Below are positions 32,401 to 36,529 of a DNA stretch of 36,529 nucleotides, one piece after another. Position 1 is the first letter of the stretch. Every line of letters begins with the position of its first letter. A program made the position numbers and the translations under genes. The notes under the pieces were generated by a model, which saw only the letters and a list, made by a program, of their open reading frames with translations, was not told where the DNA came from and did no database searches. The stretch covers positions 1 through 36,529 of the forward strand of contig JAEEJP010000116.1 in assembly GCA_016281925.1 (NCBI GenBank). Reading direction: 5' to 3'. This DNA comes from Methanomassiliicoccaceae archaeon. GTDB taxonomy: Archaea; Thermoplasmatota; Thermoplasmata; Methanomassiliicoccales; Methanomethylophilaceae.

Positions 32401-34599
32401 TTCTCGGAAGATCTAGCTTCCGTCGGATCCAACGCGTTCGGCAAGGCCCAGTTCCTCGTCAACGGCAAAGAGGTGCCTGCGACGGCCAAGAACCTCGCCG
32501 GAAAGAACTTCGCAGGCTCGGACGGGAAGCTTCGGTATCCCTCCGTCCCCGTGGGCAAAGTGTTCGCGAAGGACGGCGTGAAATACACAGTCGTCTCGCT
32601 TGATCCTGCATCGGTCGATGCGACGGGATTCTCGGCCGGAATCAAAGCGGCAGACATACCCGCTTCCGTGACGTACGGCGGCATATCATTCCCGGTGGCA
32701 TCCGTCGCAGAGAAAGCGTTCTACGGGTGCCCGACGCTTGAAAGCTTGTCGGTATCCGCGCCTGCGATATCCCAGAAGGCGTTCGCCAACTGCGCGTCGC
32801 TGAAAATCCTGTCCCTGACGTCGGTGAAGGAGATAGGGGCGTACGCGTTCTACGGGTGCGGAGCGCTGACATCTGCGGGATTCTCCGAGGACCTCGCATC
32901 GGTGGGAGCGTCCGCGTTCGGCAAAATCCAGTTCCTCGTCAACGGCAAAGAGGCAGCGGCGGATGCCGGCAGCCTGTCCGGAAAGACCTTCTCAGGGTCG
33001 GACGGGAAGCTTCGGTATTCCTCCGTCCCCGTGGGCAAAGTGTTCGCGAAGGACAGCGTGAAGTACACAGTCGTCTCGCTTGATCCTGCATCGGTCGATG
33101 CGACCGGATTCTCGGCCGGAATCAAATCCGCGAGCATCCCGGCTTCGGTGACGTACAGCGGGATCAGATTCGCCGTCGGATCGGTGGCTGAGAAGGCATT
33201 CTACGGGTGCCCGACGCTTGAAAGCTTGTCGGTATCCGCGCCTGCGATATCCCAGAAGGCGTTCGCCAACTGCGCGGCCCTGAAGACAATCGCACTGACG
33301 TCGGTGAAAGAAATCGGGGCGTACGCATTCTACGGGTGCGGCGCCCTCGCATCCGCCGAGTTCGCTAAAGATCTCGCTTCCGTCGGATCCAACGCATTCG
33401 GCAAAATCCAGTTCCTCGTCAACGGCAAAGAGGCAGCGGCGGATGCCGGCAGCCTGTCCGGAAAGACCTTCTCAGGCTCGGACGGGAAGCTTCTATATTC
33501 CTCCGTGCCAATCGGCAAGGTATTCACCAAGAACAATGTGAAATACACTGTCACATCGCTGGATCCGTTCTCCGCGGACGCAACGGGATTCGCATCGGGC
33601 ATCAAATCCGCGAGCATCCCGGCTTCGGTGACGTACAGCGGAATCAGATTCGCCGTCGGATCGGTGGCTGAGAAGGCATTCTACGGGTGCCCGACACTTG
33701 AAAGCTTGTCGGTATCCGCGCCTGCGATATCCCAGAAGGCGTTCGCCAACTGCGCGGCCCTGAAGACAATCGCACTGACGTCGGTGAAAGAAATCGGGGC
33801 GTACGCATTCTATGGATGCGATGCCCTAGGATCCGCCGAATTCTCCGGGAGCCTTTCTTCTGTGGGATCGGCTGCGTTCAGCAAGATCCAGTTCTTCGCC
33901 GGCGGCAAAACGATCGCTGCCACGGCCAAGAATCTGGCAGGAAAGGAATTCTCGGGATCCGCCGGCAAGCTCTATGCGAAATCGCCGGTTGGGACGGAGT
34001 TCGCCGTAGGGAAGCTGAAGTACACCGTGACCTCCCTGAATCCCTACGAAGCATCCCTGACCGGATATTCCGGAGGGATTGCAGGCGTCTCGGTTCCAGG
34101 CTCGGTGAGTCTGGGCGGCGTGCCCGCAGATGTCGTCTCCATCGGAAGCCAGGCATTCCTGAACTGCAAGACGCTCACTTACGCCGATCTCGGAGATGCC
34201 GTATCCGTAGGGCATAAGGCGTTCGCCGGATGCTCCTCCCTGAGGTCTGTCCAGATGCATTCCGTGAAAGACATAGGGTCTTACGCTTTCTACGGGTGCA
34301 AAATGCTCACGGTGGCCGATCTCCCCGGAACCGGGACTGTCGGAGCCGGCGCGTTCTCCGGATGCACCTCTCTGAAGATGCTGGACATGCCTGAAGCGAA
34401 GACCATAGGTGCCGGCGCGTTCTCGGGCTGCACTGGGCTGATGTTCGTATCGATGTCGAAGGATCTGGCCAAGATAAGCTCCGATTCCTTCTCCAAAGTG
34501 AATATATCAAAGGGAACCGCGTCGCTGGCAGTGACGGCGAAGAATATGGCCGGCCACATTTTCGCGGGGACGGCAGGAAACCTGAAGCTCGTAGTCTGA
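29434..34599 (+). CDS. Large secreted BspA-type leucine-rich-repeat surface protein
   Basis: The 1721-residue product starts with a Sec signal peptide (hydrophobic residues ~5-24, cleavage probable near GIGDSDADG). Residues ~30-450 are an extracellular module with the motif FQMWNFYQWTLYKIMAYTVMG (about 256-276), seen in gut surface and phage-tail carbohydrate-recognition proteins. A PPC-like beta domain (~455-560) and Ig-like segments follow. Next comes an InlB/Listeria-Bacteroides repeat (~800-880, YSPNGG...FLGWS...LYAVW). From ~880 to the end there are LRR_5 (BspA-like) repeats built on KAFYGCxxL and IGAYAFYGC. I see no C-terminal anchor. Probable role: adhesion to host cells, other microbes or polysaccharides. 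Three nearly identical 480-bp units show recent internal duplication. Confidence 0.88.
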   Translation: MRMKTAAAAVFAVTVMVLSSLAVGIGDSDADGTLIETAPLPAQKTYMYVIKTDSDNSKILSVRASENGSALKQITGARTSGSTGADAISDFWKFDPETGMGPFNSFYAAVNIGNGYGDDCGEKQISPKAGRISFVLDPYDLSRTLKGTEYEGNYNIMLIIPTAYWKASSDALYISSSPSYTAGTVKCTGMTAYAHSAGDGKTFKSIFPYIGIGVYEASIDGNLMMSKSGLYPTYTSNSFFAACAGMLTPASGSGFQMWNFYQWTLYKIMAYTVMGTKNSQAMLGRGFDADMETQPTGLSDCAGPYADATSEYSKLFIENSWGYLREQLGDTYADGGALYTGNALGGARLGDGQTFAGQSISLGQGWINSASKASEFWDFPVSYVSGSNSGDLSFSGDYVSCSSDRRLVNVGGGWNEKTGMAGIAELICDCDLSSTYSDVGTRLAYVMSADAAAPSTAPEYTPLTAGVPYKVTLDGYRDYATFRFTAPEDGIYRFWTSGMFSTTGVLLNSVGNRIKTDATWDDGLNFSMSCLLEGGCNYYLRTSSYGTDEKTFTVSAEFVSGPPMRDVHAFSPGTYALFRNIAKSSESNEMDIFVGYCEHALIGQFELGFEPENAVVTVYAYDVDEESGERNVIHLEDLTDGTETEFPAQYIHGSDSTWSTSTVTIDGRYLNSGHRYALYNYEMVDWWVVWIRDVAIQFAGGEYDLSLTASASGSDVETSLSGKLAPGSYEVEYGVYRTSDLVHLQTIHGSFAAGSDGRFAADMTFSMSGYDTGEYRVDAFIRSGGDLVSTAVCTFSMSGHSVNYSPNGGSNNVPEGASYADGDTVKVRFDRIPTRSGGKFLGWSADKAASEAEYTADGKNTFVIRKDVTLYAVWTGRIPAGTEFTAGHLKYSVISSDPAQASVIGYTSGLKNAIVPASVEYGGNVYEVASVGEKAFYGSASLVNASVSAPVISQKAFGNCASLKAVALPSVEEIGAYAFYGCGALTSAKFSEDLASVGSNAFGKAQFLVNGKEVPATAKNLAGKNFAGSDGKLRYPSVPVGKVFAKDGVKYTVVSLDPASVDATGFSAGIKAADIPASVTYGGISFPVASVAEKAFYGCPTLESLSVSAPAISQKAFANCASLKILSLTSVKEIGAYAFYGCGALTSAGFSEDLASVGASAFGKIQFLVNGKEAAADAGSLSGKTFSGSDGKLRYSSVPVGKVFAKDSVKYTVVSLDPASVDATGFSAGIKSASIPASVTYSGIRFAVGSVAEKAFYGCPTLESLSVSAPAISQKAFANCAALKTIALTSVKEIGAYAFYGCGALASAEFAKDLASVGSNAFGKIQFLVNGKEAAADAGSLSGKTFSGSDGKLLYSSVPIGKVFTKNNVKYTVTSLDPFSADATGFASGIKSASIPASVTYSGIRFAVGSVAEKAFYGCPTLESLSVSAPAISQKAFANCAALKTIALTSVKEIGAYAFYGCDALGSAEFSGSLSSVGSAAFSKIQFFAGGKTIAATAKNLAGKEFSGSAGKLYAKSPVGTEFAVGKLKYTVTSLNPYEASLTGYSGGIAGVSVPGSVSLGGVPADVVSIGSQAFLNCKTLTYADLGDAVSVGHKAFAGCSSLRSVQMHSVKDIGSYAFYGCKMLTVADLPGTGTVGAGAFSGCTSLKMLDMPEAKTIGAGAFSGCTGLMFVSMSKDLAKISSDSFSKVNISKGTASLAVTAKNMAGHIFAGTAGNLKLVV
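32521..33960 (+). repeat. Three tandem ~480-bp (160-residue) repeats in the BspA-type gene
   Basis: The landmark GACGGGAAGCTTC recurs at 32521, 33001 and 33481, a period of exactly 480 bp. Units starting near 33121 and 33601 are almost identical over more than 200 bp, including synonymous positions. More diverged units flank them on both sides (about 32056-32520 and 33961-34590). Confidence 0.9.
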
Positions 34600-34613
34600 G
34601 CAAAACCGCGGGG

Positions 34614-34640
34614 TCCGGCCGGCCGCCGGATTCCGCTTTT
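34614..34640 (+). terminator. Terminator hairpin after the secreted protein gene
   Basis: TCCGGC (34614-34619) pairs with GCCGGA (34625-34630) across CGGCC and is followed by TTCCGCTTTT, 15 bases after the stop codon. Confidence 0.55.
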
Positions 34641-34738
34641 CTTGGAACAATCTTTCGGCCGAAACGAAAACCGGATGGCCCGTCCCGGGTGCGCTGAGAA
34701 GAAGACGCCCGGAAAAGCTCTCCCGGACGTGCTATAGT

Positions 34739-36070
34739 TCAGCTCTCGCCGTTCCCAGAGGGATCTCCGGACTCGGTATCGCGGGGCTTTCTGGCGTAGC
34801 CGCCTCTCGGCTTGCCTCCGAAGTCGCGCCTCGGACGGTCTCCGTAGTCCCTTCTCGGGCGGCCGCCATAATCCCTGCGGGGACGGTCCCCGAAATCCCT
34901 CCTGGGCCTGTCTCCGTAGTCCCTGCGGGGCCTCTCCTCCCCTTCGGAAACGGATCCGTCTTCGTCCCTGCCGCCGTAATCCCTGCGGGGACGGTCCCCG
35001 AAATCCCTCCTGGGCCTGCCGCCGAATCCGCCGGAGCCGCGGAAACCTCTTCTGCCTCCGCGACCGTATCTCTCTTCGTTCTCTCTTCTGCGGGCTTCCC
35101 TGGCTTCCCTGTTTATGGCTGCAGTTCCCGCATTTTCATAACCGGGATCGACGTATGTGCCCTCATAGATTTCTTTTTTGGACACCCATTCGACAGGCTT
35201 CGGGGGCTCCTTCCACTTCATGCGGTAATCGCGCTGGCGAGGCTTGTCTCCGATTTTGTATGCCGCGTTACGCTCCATCTTCTGCCTGGAAACGCCGGCA
35301 TGCCTCTCGCGGATGCCCTCTCCGTCTTCTTCCTCCCTTGGATTCTCATCGAAGCTGCCCGATTCCGCTCCGATTCTTTCGGAATCAGCATCATCATCGG
35401 TATTTATTGAAGAAACCGATCCGTCGGATTCACTCCCTTCCGGGCTGAATCCAGGATCGATTGTCTTTTCCCCGATCTCATAAGAAACGACTTCTTCTGG
35501 TTCTTCAGAATCCCGGGGTTTCCTTTCATATTCGCGCTTAGGCCTGTCTCCGAAATCGCGCCTCGGGCGGTCTCCGTAGTCTCTGCGGGGCCTGTCGCCG
35601 AATTCCCTTCTGGGTTTGTCTCCGAAATCGCGCCTCGGGCGGTCGTCGCTGTCACGTCTCGGCCTATCGCCGAACTCCCTTCTGGGACGGTCTCCGAAAT
35701 CGCGTCTGGGACGGTCTCCGTAGTCCCTTCTGGGTTTATCTCCGAAATCGAGCCTCGGGCGGTCGCCGAAATCACGTTTAGGGCGGTCTCCGTAGTCTCT
35801 GCGGGGTCTGTCGCCGAATTCCCTTCTAGGTTTATCTCCGAAATCGCGTCTGGGACGATCTCCGAACTCGCCGCGCGGACGGTCAGATTTTTCCCTGTAG
35901 TCCCTGCGGGGCCTGTATGAACCGGAATATCCCGATTTCCTGTAGCCATCTTTCTTTCTGTAATCGGGCTTCCCCCGCCTTCCGGCCGATGACCCATCCT
36001 TCTTGTACCCCTCGGACCTGCCATTGTTTTTTCCGTATCTGGAATCCCTGTCATAGCCGGAATCTACCAT
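34739..36070 (-). CDS. Intrinsically disordered Arg-rich octapeptide-repeat protein
   Basis: The 443-residue protein has almost no hydrophobic core. Residues 62-181 hold fifteen copies of an eight-residue repeat close to GDRPRRDF (Y/F and D/E alternate at the end), and residues 349-424 about eight more. Between them are an acidic block (187-255, rich in D, E and S) and a helical charged stretch (256-340). Evenly spaced Arg and aromatic residues separated by an acidic block are typical of RNA-binding, condensate-forming RG/RGG proteins; that function is inferred and no family is recognised. ATG 36070 is preferred over an in-frame ATG at 36124 because TATA-like CCTTTTTAAGC (about 36099-36109) and AAGGAG lie between them. 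Confidence 0.85.
   Translation of the reverse strand: MVDSGYDRDSRYGKNNGRSEGYKKDGSSAGRRGKPDYRKKDGYRKSGYSGSYRPRRDYREKSDRPRGEFGDRPRRDFGDKPRREFGDRPRRDYGDRPKRDFGDRPRLDFGDKPRRDYGDRPRRDFGDRPRREFGDRPRRDSDDRPRRDFGDKPRREFGDRPRRDYGDRPRRDFGDRPKREYERKPRDSEEPEEVVSYEIGEKTIDPGFSPEGSESDGSVSSINTDDDADSERIGAESGSFDENPREEEDGEGIRERHAGVSRQKMERNAAYKIGDKPRQRDYRMKWKEPPKPVEWVSKKEIYEGTYVDPGYENAGTAAINREAREARRRENEERYGRGGRRGFRGSGGFGGRPRRDFGDRPRRDYGGRDEDGSVSEGEERPRRDYGDRPRRDFGDRPRRDYGGRPRRDYGDRPRRDFGGKPRGGYARKPRDTESGDPSGNGES
34799..35026 (-). repeat. C-terminal block of 24-bp repeats
   Basis: About eight copies of a 24-bp unit encoding G-D/G-R-P-R-R-D-F/Y, interrupted once by an acidic insert (DEDGSVSEGEE). Many copies are identical at the DNA level, for example CGGGGACGGTCCCCGAAATC recurring near 34875 and 34989. 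Confidence 0.85.
35528..35887 (-). repeat. N-terminal block of fifteen 24-bp repeats
   Basis: Fifteen consecutive 24-bp units encode the octapeptide with variation R/K at position 3 and 6, D/E at 7 and F/Y/S at 8. The period is perfect, with no insertions, pointing to expansion by slippage or unequal recombination under selection for the eight-residue spacing. Confidence 0.88.
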
Positions 36071-36341
36071 TGAATATCGGACGCTCCTTATCGCGCTTTG
36101 CTTAAAAAGGTTCGTACCGTCCACATAGAGAAATCTTTACGATTGTCAATGAAAACTACGTTGATGCATATCGCTGATTGACCGGCGGGAGAAATAATTC
36201 TCCGCATCCGTTTTGCATTCGAACAATCCTTTGTTCTTCACCGATAAGTTTGATGCCAATCCATTTGAAACAATCATAATGACGCTTGACTGATGCCATT
36301 GCCTCAGAATTGATTGGCTGATTTAGAATAGCCATTAAGGT
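36071..36341. other. Intergenic region, promoter of the repeat protein, otherwise empty
   Basis: TATA-like bases around 36099-36109 belong to the leftward repeat-protein gene. The remaining roughly 200 bases are AT-richer and hold no convincing ORF or hairpin. Confidence 0.35.
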
Positions 36342-36359
36342 GGGCGGGTAAACCCGCCC
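36342..36359 (-). terminator. Strong GC hairpin terminator after the partial gene
   Basis: GGGCGGG-TAAA-CCCGCCC is a perfect 7-bp stem (36342-36348 with 36353-36359), 15 bases past the TGA at 36375-36377. It separates the highly biased upstream gene from the repeat-protein gene. Confidence 0.65.
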
Positions 36360-36374
36360 TTATTAAGGTTTCAA

Positions 36375-36529
36375 TCAGGCTTTTGCGAATCCGGGGCCGT
36401 AGCTGCAGATCTTGGACACGTCGGCCCTGTCGGCCCAGCCGATGAGCTTCAGGTACTCCTGGAAGGCCTTGTCGGTGTCGAAGGCCTTGAACACGGGGTT
36501 GTCCGGGAAGAAGGTCTTCGCGAAGAACA
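36375..36529 (-). CDS. C-terminal 50 residues of an unidentified, probably highly expressed protein
   Basis: The frame enters from the right edge and ends in TGA at 36375. The visible end contains FFPDNPVFKAFDTDKAFQEY, then KLIGWADRADVSKICSYGPG and FAKA. Codon choice is very uniform (GGC, AAG, CTC, GAC, TTC), stronger than in the neighbours, as in abundant metabolic enzymes. I compared it from memory with methyltransferase (MtaB, MtmB, MtbB) and McrA ends and could not match it, so no function is assigned. Confidence 0.7.
   Translation of the reverse strand, partial: FFAKTFFPDNPVFKAFDTDKAFQEYLKLIGWADRADVSKICSYGPGFAKA

Noticed and set aside
34680-34738. Second terminator hairpin for the leftward repeat-protein gene
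   Set aside because: GC-rich partial pairings exist (CCGG with CCGG around 34685-34712) but stems are bulged and alternative folds compete; not strong enough to list.
34799-35887. CRISPR-like array because of evenly spaced repeats
   Set aside because: Units are 24 bp, contiguous without spacers, and in frame with an octapeptide; this is a coding repeat.

Overview
This window is about 36.5 kb of GC-rich archaeal chromosome. It most likely comes from a methanogen of the order Methanomassiliicoccales, probably a host-associated (gut) relative of Methanomethylophilus. The archaeal markers are RaSEA (archaeosine), the archaeal NAC protein, a short archaeal RNase HII, an initiator tRNA with A1:U72, TATA boxes 20-30 bp before starts, and many leaderless starts. 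A complete coenzyme F430 operon marks a methanogen. A large secreted BspA-type leucine-rich-repeat protein suggests a gut lifestyle. Stop-codon use is extreme: nearly every gene ends in TGA, one in TAA, and the only TAG is at the doubtful end of one ORF. That is expected where amber is reassigned to pyrrolysine, as known for this order. The assignment is an inference; no pyl, mcr or 16S gene is in view.

Layout. 1-240: a probable structured non-coding RNA on the minus strand, cut by the window edge. 529-1380: an ATP-grasp gene interrupted by one in-frame TAG. 1547-2912: a small conserved gene with RaSEA. 3014-7170: a CoA-disulfide-reductase-like flavoprotein, a CDIN1/TPD nuclease-like protein, MptA, RNase HII and an SCP2 protein. 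7258-7335: initiator tRNA-Met, overlapped antisense by a YfeO-like CLC channel gene. 8732-10087: TPR and DUF2284 proteins. 9903-12834: gatC-gatA-gatB, followed by a nitroreductase. 13478-14677: an AAA/DUF4143 ATPase. 14787-17481: larE-larB-larC (nickel-pincer cofactor). 17539-19356: a bacterial-type non-discriminating AspRS, which with GatCAB gives the indirect route to Asn-tRNA. 19551-23219: a membrane protein, a small divergent ORF, MarR and Lrp regulators in convergent overlap, and an AlaX editing protein. 23295-23889: NAC and HypC. 23908-29088: the F430 operon cfbC - (cfbA-cfbA-cfbE fusion) - cfbD - cfbB. 29434-34599: the secreted repeat protein. 34739-36070: a disordered RGG-like repeat protein. 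36375-36529: the C-terminal end of an unidentified, probably highly expressed protein.

How they work together. Three nickel systems lie within 15 kb: LarECB, HypC ([NiFe]-hydrogenase maturation) and all five Cfb activities. In the F430 operon every junction overlaps or nearly overlaps, and nickel insertion (two CfbA domains) is fused to the last ligation step (CfbE) in one polypeptide. The most striking observations are the amber codon in the ATP-grasp gene, the CfbA2-CfbE fusion, the charge-blocked repeat protein, the unidentified RNA at the left edge, and several genes whose ends or starts are abnormal (CLC without a normal start codon, DUF2284 and Lrp without stops where their families end).
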